A DNA stretch of 64,000 nucleotides from Marinomonas sp. KMM3893 (GCF_004352855.1 NZ_SJSC01000003.1:581369-645368), one strand, 5' to 3'. Counted from the first letter of the stretch, positions 1-10,913 are shown. Numbers and translations are program-made. Notes: a model not told the origin generated them from the letters alone.

Positions 1-6
1 TAGTAG

Positions 7-1971
<1,965 letters not shown>

Positions 1972-1985
1972 GCCGAGGAACGACT

Positions 1986-3410
1986 ATGAATCAACTTCCG
2001 GTTATTTGGCAAGTTGGCGCGCGACAGGCTACGGCCTGTTCGCGCGCCTTGTCAGCCACGGTTGCTGAGCATTTAAAGTGTGTTGTAAAGCATATAGACA
2101 CGTATCGGCAAGCCGAGCCGTCAAGCGTCTCTTGTTCGTTTGCGCAGTTTGATGACCAATGGCAAAGCTTGCTTGATCAATCGATGCCAGATGTTATTTA
2201 TTTGCATTCATTACCATCAAATGAGTTGGTGGTGTGTTGTGCTAAATGGCTTAAGCAAATCAAAGCTTTGTTGCCGTCGGTTAGTGTGGTGTTGAACGCT
2301 GAGGTCAATGCCAATGTGAATTGCCATCGTTTTTTAACGGAATTGATAACCAACACAGATCTCATTGTGGCGCCCAAGCGTCAGCTTGATTGCTTGGTAG
2401 GATGCCTTAACACAGGGTCAGTAACGGACATTAACACTGCGTTGCAGCCTTGGCTTTCTGTCTCTGAGGCCAGCTGGCTTTTGAGCGATGAGCAGAGCGG
2501 AGCGCTGTGCTTGATAGCGAACCAGAAATCGTGCGGTTTTTCCCTTGCGGCGCATCATCAGAAATTATCGCAAACTCAACAAGACGCCCGTACCTTTTCG
2601 TTGGCCTGCTTCTTAGCCCATGGTTATGACACCTTGGATGCCATCACTATGAGCCAGACCTATTTGGCCAGTGATCTCGAGGGCTGTGCAGGTTGGCCGA
2701 AACACACTCAGTATTTGCCCAGCATCACAGCGCTCAGTTCAGTGGCGTCCGCGGACGTGAGTGATTTGTCATTTACTGCTATCGATATGCAGAAATTTGG
2801 TTTGTATCCGGTGGTGGATTCGCTCGCTTGGCTGGAATTGGTGCTCGAAAATGGCGCGACCACAGCTCAGCTGCGAATCAAAGACCCTAGCGTTTCAACG
2901 TTAGACAGCCAAATTAAAGGCGCTGTGGCACTGGGTAAGCGTTATCAGGCTCAGGTCTTTATTAATGATTACTGGCAAAAAGCCATTGAGCATGGCGCTT
3001 TTGGGATACATCTTGGCCAAGAAGACTTAGCGGTGGCGGATTTGAGTGCCATTAGTCAAGCAGGCTTGGCGCTGGGCATCAGTACCCATGGTTATTTTGA
3101 AATTGCCAATGCGATGAAGATTCACCCTAGTTACATTGCTTTGGGTCATATTTTCCCTACTCAAACCAAGGACATGCCGTCGCAGCCGCAAGGTCTTGTA
3201 CGCTTAGGCTTCTATGCCTCCTTGTTAAAAGGAGTGTATCCGACGGTGGCCATTGGTGGCATTAATGCCGAACGTGTGGCGCCCGTGTTAAAAACAGGGG
3301 TCGACAGTGTGGCCTTGGTGACCGCGATCACCAAGGCCGATAACCCAGTGCAAGCCACACGGGACTTATTGTCTTTGTATCAAACAGAAAAGGCGGCTTT
3401 TGATGAGTAA
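1986..3410 (+). CDS. thiE: Thiamine-phosphate synthase ThiE with degenerate ThiD-like N-terminal domain
   Basis: The C-terminal ~205 residues (about 270-474) are ThiE, which joins HMP-PP and thiazole phosphate to give thiamine phosphate. Family motifs are intact: QLRIK (Gln295, Arg297, Lys299), FINDYW, HLGQED (His342), STHG, PTQTK and AIGGI. The first ~265 residues are an extra domain. Its pattern (DLIVAPKRQLDCL; ARTFSLACFLAHGYDTLDA) resembles the end of the HMP-P kinase ThiD, but the Gly-Thr-Gly-Cys anion-hole/catalytic segment is absent, so kinase activity is doubtful (inference). The order matches ThiD-ThiE fusions known in marine gammaproteobacteria. It lies between thiC and thiS, overlapping thiS by 8 bases. 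Confidence 0.9.
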   Translation: MNQLPVIWQVGARQATACSRALSATVAEHLKCVVKHIDTYRQAEPSSVSCSFAQFDDQWQSLLDQSMPDVIYLHSLPSNELVVCCAKWLKQIKALLPSVSVVLNAEVNANVNCHRFLTELITNTDLIVAPKRQLDCLVGCLNTGSVTDINTALQPWLSVSEASWLLSDEQSGALCLIANQKSCGFSLAAHHQKLSQTQQDARTFSLACFLAHGYDTLDAITMSQTYLASDLEGCAGWPKHTQYLPSITALSSVASADVSDLSFTAIDMQKFGLYPVVDSLAWLELVLENGATTAQLRIKDPSVSTLDSQIKGAVALGKRYQAQVFINDYWQKAIEHGAFGIHLGQEDLAVADLSAISQAGLALGISTHGYFEIANAMKIHPSYIALGHIFPTQTKDMPSQPQGLVRLGFYASLLKGVYPTVAIGGINAERVAPVLKTGVDSVALVTAITKADNPVQATRDLLSLYQTEKAAFDE

Positions 3411-3612
3411 CGAGATCACGCTTTATGTGAACGACAGTCCACTGTCCTTTTTGGGAAAGACGGTAATGGATTTATTGCATCAACTGGATAAGCCGTCTCA
3501 AGGCATTGCGGTGGCCATTGATCAAACCGTGGTGCCTAAAAGTGTGTGGGCAACAACCATGCTTGAAAGCGATATGAATGTGTTTATTTTTGAATCCATT
3601 GCAGGGGGTTAA
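3403..3612 (+). CDS. thiS: Sulfur carrier protein ThiS
   Basis: This is a 69-residue ubiquitin-like sulfur carrier ending in Gly68-Gly69, the C-terminus that is adenylated and thiocarboxylated to donate sulfur for the thiazole ring. The start ATG at 3403 overlaps the end of thiE; a TTG one codon upstream is in frame but unnecessary. The sequence has the family pattern of a short beta-grasp fold ([19 protein letters not shown]). The usual partner ThiF, which adenylates ThiS, is not encoded next to it, so another E1-like enzyme such as MoeB may serve (inference). Confidence 0.93.
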   Translation: MSNEITLYVNDSPLSFLGKTVMDLLHQLDKPSQGIAVAIDQTVVPKSVWATTMLESDMNVFIFESIAGG

Positions 3613-3613
3613 T

Positions 3614-4390
3614 GTGTCATCTTTAATGATTGCAGGTCATGAGTTTTCATCGCGCTTATTCACTGGCACTGGCAAATACGCCAGCGCCGATGCGATGATG
3701 GCGTCGATTAACGCCAGTGGTAGTGAACTGGTGACTTTGTCTTTACGTCGTATGGATTTGAAACATCAAAGTGACAATATTCTGCAGCCGTTACAGCAGC
3801 ATGGTATTAAGCTTTTGCCTAATACCTCAGGGGCTCGCACGGCAAAAGAAGCGGTGTTTGCCGCACAATTAGCACGAGAAGCGCTGGAAACAAACTGGGT
3901 CAAGTTAGAAATTCACCCTGACCCAAGGTATTTAATGCCGGACGCGATAGAAACATTGGCGGCGGCTGAAGAGCTTGTGAAACAAGGCTTTGTGGTGATG
4001 CCTTATGTGCACGCTGATCCTGTGTTGTGCAAGCGATTGGAAGAAGTGGGGTGTCAATGCGTGATGCCACTTGGGTCGCCAATTGGCTCTAATATGGGCT
4101 TAGCGAGTAAGCCTTTTCTGGACATTATCATTGAGCAAAGTCAGGTGCCTGTGATCGTTGATGCGGGCATTGGCGCGCCATCGGATGCCGCGTTGGCATT
4201 GGAAATGGGCGCCGATGCCGTGTTGGTGAATACGGCCATGGCGGTAGCACAGAACCCGGCGCAAATGAGTTTGGCCTTTAAAATGGCGGTAGAGGCAGGG
4301 CGCTTGGCGTATGAATCGGGCTTGGGTGAAAAGCGTCAGCAGGCGCAAGCGTCGAGCCCTTTTACGGACTTTGTTGGTAGCTTGTCATGA
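3614..4390 (+). CDS. thiG: Thiazole synthase ThiG
   Basis: ThiG condenses deoxyxylulose 5-phosphate, dehydroglycine and ThiS-thiocarboxylate into the thiazole phosphate moiety. The Schiff-base lysine lies in [15 protein letters not shown] (Lys97 from the chosen start). Other family blocks are [34 protein letters not shown] and [13 protein letters not shown]. The start is taken as GTG 3614 because AGGGGG (3603-3608) sits 5 bases upstream and the 258-residue product matches the family length; ATG 3626 is an alternative. It begins one base after the thiS stop, and its TGA overlaps thiH as ATGA. Confidence 0.95.
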   Translation: MSSLMIAGHEFSSRLFTGTGKYASADAMMASINASGSELVTLSLRRMDLKHQSDNILQPLQQHGIKLLPNTSGARTAKEAVFAAQLAREALETNWVKLEIHPDPRYLMPDAIETLAAAEELVKQGFVVMPYVHADPVLCKRLEEVGCQCVMPLGSPIGSNMGLASKPFLDIIIEQSQVPVIVDAGIGAPSDAALALEMGADAVLVNTAMAVAQNPAQMSLAFKMAVEAGRLAYESGLGEKRQQAQASSPFTDFVGSLS

Positions 4391-5559
4391 GCGCGGTGAA
4401 ACGACTTCATATCAGCCCACAAAGTCCCGAGGTTGAAGGGCAATTTAGTTCCGTACTGGCGTCTCAATCGTGGCAGCAAACTGCGTTATTGCATGAGTCT
4501 ATTAATGAGCAGGATGTGAAAGTCGCACTCGCCAAAAAACGACTCGATATCAAGGATTTTGCGGCGCTAATTTCCCCCGCCGCAGAGCCTTATTTGATGC
4601 AAATGCTGGCAAAGTCAGAACAGCTGACACAACAGCGTTTTGGTAATACGGTAAGTTTGTTTGCTCCTTTGTATTTGTCTAACACCTGTGCCAACGAATG
4701 CACTTATTGTGGCTTTTCCATGAGCAATGCGATTAAGCGACTGACTTTAAACGAAGGACAGCTCGCAAAAGAAATCGCCGCCATAAAAGGCAAAGGCTTT
4801 GATAGTATTTTGTTGGTCACAGGCGAGACGAACAAGGTATCCATGCCCTACTTTGAACGCATGATTCCATGGATTAAACCGCACTTTAGTCAGCTTTCTA
4901 TGGAGGTTCAGCCATTAGAGGCTGAAGAGTATAAAACTCTGCAAGGCATTGGTTTGGATGCGGTATTGGTCTATCAGGAAACCTATCGCCGGCAGACGTA
5001 TTTAGAGCATCATCTACGGGGCAATAAATCCGATTTTAATTATCGTCTCGACGCGCCAGATCGAATAGGGCAAGCCGGCATCCATAAAATCGGCTTAGGG
5101 GTGTTGCTGGGCTTAGAAGATTGGCGTACCGATTCCATCATGATGGCTAAGCATCTTCGTCACCTTCAAAAGCGATATTGGCGCAGTCGTTTTAGCGTGG
5201 CGTTTCCTCGCATTCGTCCTTGCGAAGGCGGCATAGTGCCTAAATCAGTGATTTCTGATCGTCAACTGGTGCAATTGATTGCGGCGTGGCGTTTGTTTGA
5301 TGCGGATTTAGAAATGAGCCTGTCTACGCGTGAGTCCGCTGAATTTCGAAATCATGCGGTGCGGATGGGCTTCACTACGATGAGTGCCGAATCCAAAACA
5401 CAGCCTGGCGGGTATGCCGAAGACGCGCAACAGGCCTTAGAGCAATTTGAAATCAGTGATGAGCGCCCGGTAGGTGAGATTGCCAAAATGATTCGCCAAC
5501 AAGGACGTGAGGTTATTTGGAAAGACTGGGACCCGTCGCTTAGTCATACACACTCGTAA
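4387..5559 (+). CDS. thiH: 2-iminoacetate synthase ThiH (radical SAM tyrosine lyase)
   Basis: ThiH cleaves tyrosine to p-cresol and dehydroglycine, the glycine-imine used by ThiG. The radical SAM motif CANECTYC supplies Cys101, Cys105 and Cys108, and the family signature continues GFSMSN. The length of 390 residues is close to the usual ~375. Using ThiH rather than the oxygen-dependent glycine oxidase ThiO is the Escherichia-type arrangement. It is the last gene of the operon, followed by a strong terminator at 5613-5663. Confidence 0.95.
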   Translation: MSAVKRLHISPQSPEVEGQFSSVLASQSWQQTALLHESINEQDVKVALAKKRLDIKDFAALISPAAEPYLMQMLAKSEQLTQQRFGNTVSLFAPLYLSNTCANECTYCGFSMSNAIKRLTLNEGQLAKEIAAIKGKGFDSILLVTGETNKVSMPYFERMIPWIKPHFSQLSMEVQPLEAEEYKTLQGIGLDAVLVYQETYRRQTYLEHHLRGNKSDFNYRLDAPDRIGQAGIHKIGLGVLLGLEDWRTDSIMMAKHLRHLQKRYWRSRFSVAFPRIRPCEGGIVPKSVISDRQLVQLIAAWRLFDADLEMSLSTRESAEFRNHAVRMGFTTMSAESKTQPGGYAEDAQQALEQFEISDERPVGEIAKMIRQQGREVIWKDWDPSLSHTHS

Positions 5560-5612
5560 GGAATTAATGCCAGCAGAGGCATGCAAGAGGCGTGAAAACT
5601 TGAGAAGATAAG

Positions 5613-5663
5613 ATAACCCCATCGGAATGCTCACAGACGACATTCCTATGGGGTTATTTTTTT
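5613..5663 (+). terminator. Rho-independent terminator of the thi operon
   Basis: A 17-bp stem with a single mismatch (left arm 5613-5629, right arm 5641-5657, both ending in the AACCCCAT/ATGGGGTT core) encloses an 11-base loop and is followed by a T run at 5657-5663. It lies 53 bases after thiH and before yjbQ. Confidence 0.9.
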
Positions 5664-5692
5664 GTCTTGAGTCATCATCGATAGGGGGAATT

Positions 5693-6115
5693 ATGTGGTA
5701 TCAAAAAGAAATTAGGCTGCCCAGCAAGCCAAGAGGTTTTCATTTGATCACGGACGATATTGTGCGCGCTATGCCAGAGTTAAAAAGGATGAAAATAGGG
5801 GTATGTCATGTCTTTATTCAGCATACTTCGGCCTCGCTGACCATCAATGAAAACGCGGATGCCACAGTGCGCGAAGACTTCGAAAATTATTTTAACCGAA
5901 CCGTGCGAGAAGGAGAGTCCTATTACCGTCACAATGACGAAGGCGATGACGATTTACCCGCTCACATAAAGACTAGTCTGCTCGGGTCCAGTGTACAGAT
6001 TCCAATCAGTAACGGCGCTCTTAATATGGGAATCTGGCAAGGCATATATTTGGGAGAACATCGAGATTATGGTGGCGAGCGTTCGCTTGTTATTACGCTT
6101 AATGGAGAAGAATAA
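5693..6115 (+). CDS. yjbQ: YjbQ family protein (UPF0047, secondary thiamine-phosphate synthase)
   Basis: This 140-residue protein carries the UPF0047/YjbQ signatures FIQHTSASLTINENAD and GALNMGIWQGIYLGEHRD, ending RSLVITLNGE. Family members form trimers and have a weak thiamine-phosphate synthase activity in E. coli; the true role is unsettled (established knowledge). The start ATG 5693 has AGGGGGA at 5683-5689; an upstream in-frame ATG at 5627 lies inside the thi terminator and is rejected. Its place directly after a thi operon is suggestive but the terminator separates the transcripts. It overlaps the next gene by one base (TAATG). Confidence 0.9.
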   Translation: MWYQKEIRLPSKPRGFHLITDDIVRAMPELKRMKIGVCHVFIQHTSASLTINENADATVREDFENYFNRTVREGESYYRHNDEGDDDLPAHIKTSLLGSSVQIPISNGALNMGIWQGIYLGEHRDYGGERSLVITLNGEE

Positions 6116-6357
6116 TGAGCAAATTAACGTTAGATAGCGCCGATAAAGTCAAAATGACGGACCAGCTAAAAGCCTATTTAGAGCAGGAGTTCGACCTGTC
6201 AGTTGGGGCCTTTGAGGCGGAGTTCTTATTGGACTTTATCACAGATAATTTTGCAGCAACCTTTTATAACAAAGGCTTGGCAGATGCCCAGCAAGTGATG
6301 CAAGAAAAAATGGAAACCTTTAACGATGCTATTTATGAGCTAGAAATGTCGTATTAA
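6115..6357 (+). CDS. DUF2164 family protein
   Basis: This is an 80-residue acidic protein matching the DUF2164 pattern: a short N-terminal helix, then FEAEFLLDFITDNFAATFYNKGLADAQ and a C-terminal DAIYELE segment. No catalytic residues or membrane segments are visible, and no function is established for the family. The start codon overlaps the yjbQ stop (TAATG at 6113-6117), so the two are translationally coupled and may act together. Confidence 0.85.
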   Translation: MSKLTLDSADKVKMTDQLKAYLEQEFDLSVGAFEAEFLLDFITDNFAATFYNKGLADAQQVMQEKMETFNDAIYELEMSY

Positions 6358-6489
6358 TGGCTGCATTTTAGAGCAAAACGCATCAGGTCTTTTTTGTTGA
6401 TTGGCCAACCGTGCTGATTCAAGCAATAAAAAGAAACTTTGCTGACAGCGGCCTGACAAGATTTACTAAGAGGTGTCAACCCTCTGACA

Positions 6490-6682
6490 CACACTGACAA
6501 AAAAGCGTTTTATAATAACCTCATCCCAGAAAGCTTGTTCTCTCCCTTAGAGCAAGTTGAATGACGAGTAATGGTCTAAAACCTGAAGATGATGCGGGTT
6601 TTAGATGATGAGCAAGAGTAAAGCGTTCTTTTGTGATAGTCGTTGAGTGTTGCCCCAGTTGTAAAAAGCTGGGGCTTTTTTT
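6490..6682 (+). ncRNA. Candidate small RNA in the gap after DUF2164
   Basis: The 500-base stretch 6358-6857 holds no convincing gene. Within it a TATAAT box at 6511-6516 is followed by ~165 bases that can fold into successive hairpins: CTTG...CAAG around 6533-6559, CTAAAACC/GGTTTTAG around 6577-6605, and a final GCCCCAG/CTGGGGC terminator with a T tract. No good -35 lies at 16-18 bases (CTGACA occurs at 11 and 21). I recognise no known RNA family. Boundaries are approximate. Confidence 0.35.
6652..6682 (+). terminator. Rho-independent terminator after non-coding stretch
   Basis: The stem GCCCCAG (6652-6658) pairs with CTGGGGC (6669-6675), with a ~10-base A-rich loop and seven T residues after it. 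No protein gene ends nearby on the + strand; the closest is DUF2164, 295 bases upstream. Confidence 0.85.
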
Positions 6683-6857
6683 GCTTAAAATAAATAATTA
6701 GGTATGAAAGAGGTTTATAAAAAAGAAAATAGAGATGGCGTTTATATAATATAAAAAATCAAAATCCGATTGTGAAAATCATTTTAATTCAAAAGTTTTC
6801 GTCTGCACTGTTTTGGTGTTTTGTTGTTTTTGTGCTCTTTTTTGGAACGTTTGTTGG

Positions 6858-7691
6858 TTAAATGTATTGAATTCTATTAATGTAGCTCTCTTGTTTTACG
6901 CTGCTTTGGTAAAGCATAGGGGTTGCATGAACTAACTTTTTAAACTCTTTTTGGAAATGTGACTGGTCACTAAAACCTAGGCTAAAAGCAAGATCGGAAA
7001 GCTCAATGTTATCGCTGTGATTGATATTGTAGACTGCGGATTGGCAGCGCACGATGCGACTAAACAGCTTAGGTGTGACACCAACATCATCAACAAACAA
7101 GCGCTGTATTGTGCGCCTTGTGTAGCCAGTCAGTGCTTCCATGTCTTGTATCTTTATATTGCCATTATTCGCATAAATACTTTGTATCACCTGAGCGGTG
7201 GTTGCGGAGCATTTCCTTGCTATCTGACAGTCATAAAATTGCTCAAAGTATGAGACTTGTTGAACAAAGTTTTCTGTGTTTACTATTTCTTCAAATAACT
7301 GATTTGTATCAGGATTTATGTCTAATAATGTCTGTTTTGTGCTCACCAGTTCTTGCGCCGAAGTGGCCAGAAAATCTGGCATCATACCCGCTGTAAAACG
7401 CACCCCAAAATAGCGATGCCCAGCGGCTAAATCGATACAGGTAGCTTCCAGTGGTGTGCCATAAACTTCTGCACTTGGGTGGCTGCTGTCGCAATCAAAC
7501 AGAATATCAACGCAACCATCTGGTATGGCAAATACCGATTCCTCTTGGTCGCTAACCTCAAAACTATAAAAGTGCGAAATAGACGCATTGTCCGAGTGAC
7601 ACAATGAAAACTTCTGAGCGGCACTTAACACTAACCAAGGCTGTTTAGAGCGAATGCTTTTTAGATGTGATAGCAATAAATGAGTAGACAT
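6858..7691 (-). CDS. AraC family transcriptional regulator
   Basis: This 277-residue regulator has a C-terminal AraC-type double helix-turn-helix (about residues 165-270: IKIQDMEALTGYTRRTIQRLFVDDVG and ELSDLAFSLGFSDQSHFQKEFKKLV). The N-terminal half fits the cupin-like ligand domain seen in this regulator class (YSFEVSDQEESVFAIPDGCVDILFD). It is divergently transcribed from the cyclodeaminase-RidA-FAD oxidase-permease cluster starting at 7912, so it is the likely activator of that cluster (inference). The ligand would be the amine or amino acid imported by the permease. Confidence 0.9.
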   Translation of the reverse strand: MSTHLLLSHLKSIRSKQPWLVLSAAQKFSLCHSDNASISHFYSFEVSDQEESVFAIPDGCVDILFDCDSSHPSAEVYGTPLEATCIDLAAGHRYFGVRFTAGMMPDFLATSAQELVSTKQTLLDINPDTNQLFEEIVNTENFVQQVSYFEQFYDCQIARKCSATTAQVIQSIYANNGNIKIQDMEALTGYTRRTIQRLFVDDVGVTPKLFSRIVRCQSAVYNINHSDNIELSDLAFSLGFSDQSHFQKEFKKLVHATPMLYQSSVKQESYINRIQYI

Positions 7692-7911
7692 GGCTCACAC
7701 TCGTTATTTAAAACAATAAAGAACCCTAGCAAATTAAGTGCCAAATAATTTTTATAAAATATAAATAGGCATGTCCCAAAAATACAATACCTAATAAAGC
7801 CGTATTACTAATATCGAAATGCCTGCTGGGTTTCTTTGTTAAATATTAGGTTTTTATAAAGATTACTCTTAATTAGCAGAATTTAATTCAATCTTATATT
7901 TAGGTGATGCT

Positions 7912-9051
7912 ATGTCTGACAATACAAAAATTGATTTCATTTATCTTTCCGAGCAAGACATGATCAAGGCGGGCGTAACCGACATGCCGACTTGTGTTGA
8001 TACCATGGAGGAAATGTTTGCGCTGCTTTATAAGGGGGATTATCGCATGGCGGGTGCCAACAATGATTCCCATGGCGCCATGGTCACTTTTCCTGAAAAA
8101 ACAGACATTCCTAATATGCCACATCACACTCCGGATCGTCGTTTGATGGCGATGCCTGCGTACCTAGGAGGTGACTACCAAACTTGTGGTGTGAAATGGT
8201 ACGGATCAAATATAGCGAATCGTGAAAGAGGTTTACCGCGTTCTATTTTAATGATGACACTAAACGATGTTGATACTGGTGCGCCGTTAGCTCATATGTC
8301 TGCTAATTTGTTGTCGGCTTACCGTACTGGGGCCGTACCGGGAGTGGGAGCGCGTCATTTAGCACGTAAGGATTCAAAAGTTATTGGTCTTTTGGGCCCT
8401 GGAGTGATGGGAAAAACTTCTGTAGCAGCCTTCATGGCGGTTTGTCCGCAGATTGATACATTAAAAGTGAAAGGGCGTGGGCAGAAGAGTTTGGATGACT
8501 TTTTAACTTGGGTAAATGTCACCTTTCCACAAATTACCAATGTTCAAGTGGTAGACACCCTAGAAGAAGTGGTTCGGGACTCTGATATCGTGACCTATTG
8601 TAATTCAGGGGAAACCGGGGATGTATCGACTTACCCAATTGTAAAACGGGAATGGGTTAAAACAGGGGCGTACATTTCGATGCCAGCTTATTGCCGTTTA
8701 GACGCAGGGCTTGAACAAGATGATGTGCGCAAAGTACTGGATAATCCAGGGTTATACGACGCATGGTATGAAGAAGCTCCAAAGCCTTCCCATATGTACA
8801 TTCCTATCATTGGTTGCCGCTTTTTAGACATGGTTGAAGAAGGGCTGATGAACAAGGATAGCCTAGAAGATCTAGGCGCCATTGCTGCAGGTGCCGCCCC
8901 AGGCCGTAACAATGAAGAAGAAATTATTATTTTATCTGTGGGTGGATTACCAACGGAAGACGTGGCTTGGGCGACTAAAATTTACCGTAATGCAGTAGAG
9001 AACAATATTGGCGTGAAACTGAATCTTTGGGATACCCCAGAGCTTCGCTAG
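7912..9051 (+). CDS. Ornithine cyclodeaminase / mu-crystallin family protein
   Basis: This 379-residue protein belongs to the ornithine cyclodeaminase/mu-crystallin family. Seen features are the substrate-domain block VKWYGSN and the NAD(P)-binding Rossmann segment GLLGPGVMGKTSVAAFM (about residues 158-175). It is longer than typical ornithine cyclodeaminase (~330-350), and the reaction cannot be read from sequence. Family members deaminate amino acids, reduce ketimines or act as dehydrogenases. Its neighbours (RidA-like protein, FAD amine oxidase-like enzyme, APC permease) suggest handling of an imine formed during amine or amino acid oxidation. It is the first gene of the cluster, with AGGTGAT upstream of ATG 7912. 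Confidence 0.88.
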   Translation: MSDNTKIDFIYLSEQDMIKAGVTDMPTCVDTMEEMFALLYKGDYRMAGANNDSHGAMVTFPEKTDIPNMPHHTPDRRLMAMPAYLGGDYQTCGVKWYGSNIANRERGLPRSILMMTLNDVDTGAPLAHMSANLLSAYRTGAVPGVGARHLARKDSKVIGLLGPGVMGKTSVAAFMAVCPQIDTLKVKGRGQKSLDDFLTWVNVTFPQITNVQVVDTLEEVVRDSDIVTYCNSGETGDVSTYPIVKREWVKTGAYISMPAYCRLDAGLEQDDVRKVLDNPGLYDAWYEEAPKPSHMYIPIIGCRFLDMVEEGLMNKDSLEDLGAIAAGAAPGRNNEEEIIILSVGGLPTEDVAWATKIYRNAVENNIGVKLNLWDTPELR

Positions 9052-9130
9052 TCCACTCAAATCTCAGAAGGGCATAAGCCTTGATTCTTATGCTCTTCAT
9101 GTTTCTTTTCTGTGTAAATCAGGTAATCCA

Positions 9131-9550
9131 ATGACGCATATTACGAAAGTGAAAACCGGATCTAAATTCGAAGAAGCGGCCAGTTATTCCCGCATTGTCG
9201 CGGTCGATAATTGGATTTATGTATCCAATACCGCAGGTCGAAACCCTCATACTAAAGAAATAGCAGACGACCTTCTGTTACAGACTCAACAAGTGTTTGA
9301 CAACATTGAAACAGCCTTAGCTGCCGTGGGCTCTTGCCTAGCGGATGTTGTCATGTCTCGAGTGTTTATCCAAAACCCAGCGGACACCATGGCCGTGATG
9401 GACTTTATTGGCACTAAATTCAGAGGAATTGATCCCGCGACGACGGTTACCTCACCCCCATTAGGGTCCAGCGAATATAAGGTCGAATTAGAAGTCACCG
9501 CTTACCGTGGTGCCGCAACCGCGACAATAGAAAAAATACAGTTGGCTTAA
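9131..9550 (+). CDS. RidA (YjgF/YER057c/UK114) family protein lacking the catalytic arginine
   Basis: This is a 139-residue Rid-superfamily protein with the expected trimer-forming fold pattern (IVAVDNWIYVSNTAG, QVFDNIETALAAVGSCLADVV, VELEVTAYRG). In true RidA an arginine (Arg105 in E. coli) binds the imine carboxylate in a PARSCVEV segment; here the corresponding segment is PATTVTSPPL, so the arginine is replaced by threonine. It is therefore probably not a classical 2-aminoacrylate deaminase but belongs to a Rid subgroup with another ligand (inference). It sits between the cyclodeaminase-like gene and the FAD oxidoreductase. Confidence 0.9.
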   Translation: MTHITKVKTGSKFEEAASYSRIVAVDNWIYVSNTAGRNPHTKEIADDLLLQTQQVFDNIETALAAVGSCLADVVMSRVFIQNPADTMAVMDFIGTKFRGIDPATTVTSPPLGSSEYKVELEVTAYRGAATATIEKIQLA

Positions 9551-9620
9551 TCGTACACGTACATCAGGTTAAGTTGGACCGGCTTGGTCTTTAGATTTCA
9601 GCGCTAGACAGGACAAGGGT

Positions 9621-10913
9621 ATGACGAAAACACTCGATAGATTTAGCACCACGGATGAACTGCCGACGGAAACGAAAGTGGTGATTATTGGTGGTGGCAT
9701 TGTAGGTGTCTCTGCAGCATTGACTTTAGCAGAGCGAAATATTCCCGTTGTATTGATCGAGAAAGGGCATATAGCGGGTGAGCAGTCATCGAGAAACTTA
9801 GGTTGGGTGCGCAAAACTAGCCGCCATGCAGCGGATGTTCCATTGGCCATGGCAGCAGATCGTTTGTGGTCTGAGATGCCGCAACGTGTAGGGCATAGTT
9901 TGGGCTACCAGCAAGCTGGGATTATGTTTCTTGCAAAAGATGATGAGCAAATGGCGCTTCATGAAGCTTGGGTCAATTCGGTGCAATCGTTTGATCTCGA
10001 TTCCACCTTGTTGAGCTCTCAGCAAGTTAAACAGCGTGTGCCTGGCGGAAAAGGGAACTGGGTTGGTGGTATTTACACTGGCTCTGATGGCCGAGCGGAA
10101 CCTTCTATTGCCGTGCCTATGATGGCCAAAGCGGCCATAGAGAAAGGCGCCATTATTGTTCAGAATTGCGCGGTTCGTATGTTGTCGACTAGCGCGGGGA
10201 AAGTCAGTGGTGTGATCACTGAAAAAGGGGAAATACGCTGCGAGCAAGTGTTGCTTGCCAGTGGGGCTTGGTCGCGCCGCTTTTTGGGTAATCACGGGGT
10301 GTCGCTGCCAACTTTACCTGTTATTTGTTCTGTGATGCGAACTAAGCCAATGACAGGGCCTACTGATATCGCCGTAGGGGGGCCTGATTTCTCTTTTAGA
10401 AAACATCAAGATGGCGGTTTTATCGTGACTCAACGTGGCGCGTTGGATGCCCCCATTACGCTTGACCATCTTACGGTTGGTTGGCGTTACCTGGCGCAGT
10501 TACGCGCTCAAAGAAGCTTCTTACGAGTGTCCGCAGGACGTTACTTCTTTAAAGATCTATCTCTTAAACGACGTTGGAAGGCCAATGGCATTAGCCCGTT
10601 TGAGCAGATTCGTACGATGGACCCAAAGGTTAACCCAGCTCTTAATAACGAAGCGATGACCAATCTCCGTAATGCTTGGCCCATCTTTAATCAGGCTGAG
10701 ATAGCGGAAACGTGGGCAGGTCTTATTGACATAACACCGGATTCGAATCCGGTTATTGATCGAGTCAGTCAACTGCCTGGGCTCACCCTCGCCACAGGGT
10801 TTTCAGGACATGGCTTTGGCACTGGGCCTGCAGCGGGGCAACTCGCGGCGGACATTGTCTCAAACGCAACACCACTTATTGATCCAACCCCTTACCGATT
10901 TGATCGGTTTTGA
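9621..10913 (+). CDS. FAD-dependent amine/amino acid oxidoreductase (DAO family)
   Basis: This 430-residue flavoprotein has the N-terminal dinucleotide-binding motif VVIIGGGIVGVSAALTLAE ending in the acidic VLIEKG (about residues 16-45). The C-terminal DAO-family block GFSGHGFGTGPAAGQLAADIV contacts the flavin. The overall plan resembles glycine/sarcosine/D-amino acid oxidases and DadA. Such enzymes oxidise an amine to an imine, and the adjacent Rid-like and cyclodeaminase-like genes fit downstream imine handling. There is no signal peptide, so it is cytoplasmic or membrane-peripheral. The substrate is not predictable from the sequence. Confidence 0.88.
   Translation: MTKTLDRFSTTDELPTETKVVIIGGGIVGVSAALTLAERNIPVVLIEKGHIAGEQSSRNLGWVRKTSRHAADVPLAMAADRLWSEMPQRVGHSLGYQQAGIMFLAKDDEQMALHEAWVNSVQSFDLDSTLLSSQQVKQRVPGGKGNWVGGIYTGSDGRAEPSIAVPMMAKAAIEKGAIIVQNCAVRMLSTSAGKVSGVITEKGEIRCEQVLLASGAWSRRFLGNHGVSLPTLPVICSVMRTKPMTGPTDIAVGGPDFSFRKHQDGGFIVTQRGALDAPITLDHLTVGWRYLAQLRAQRSFLRVSAGRYFFKDLSLKRRWKANGISPFEQIRTMDPKVNPALNNEAMTNLRNAWPIFNQAEIAETWAGLIDITPDSNPVIDRVSQLPGLTLATGFSGHGFGTGPAAGQLAADIVSNATPLIDPTPYRFDRF

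Noticed and set aside
5627..5692. Longer N-terminus for YjbQ starting at 5627
   Set aside because: It would begin inside the thi terminator; ATG 5693 has a strong Shine-Dalgarno and gives the family length.
9798..10295. A 165-residue minus-strand frame inside the FAD oxidoreductase gene
   Set aside because: Low-quality composition, no ribosome-binding site, and antisense to a clear flavoprotein.
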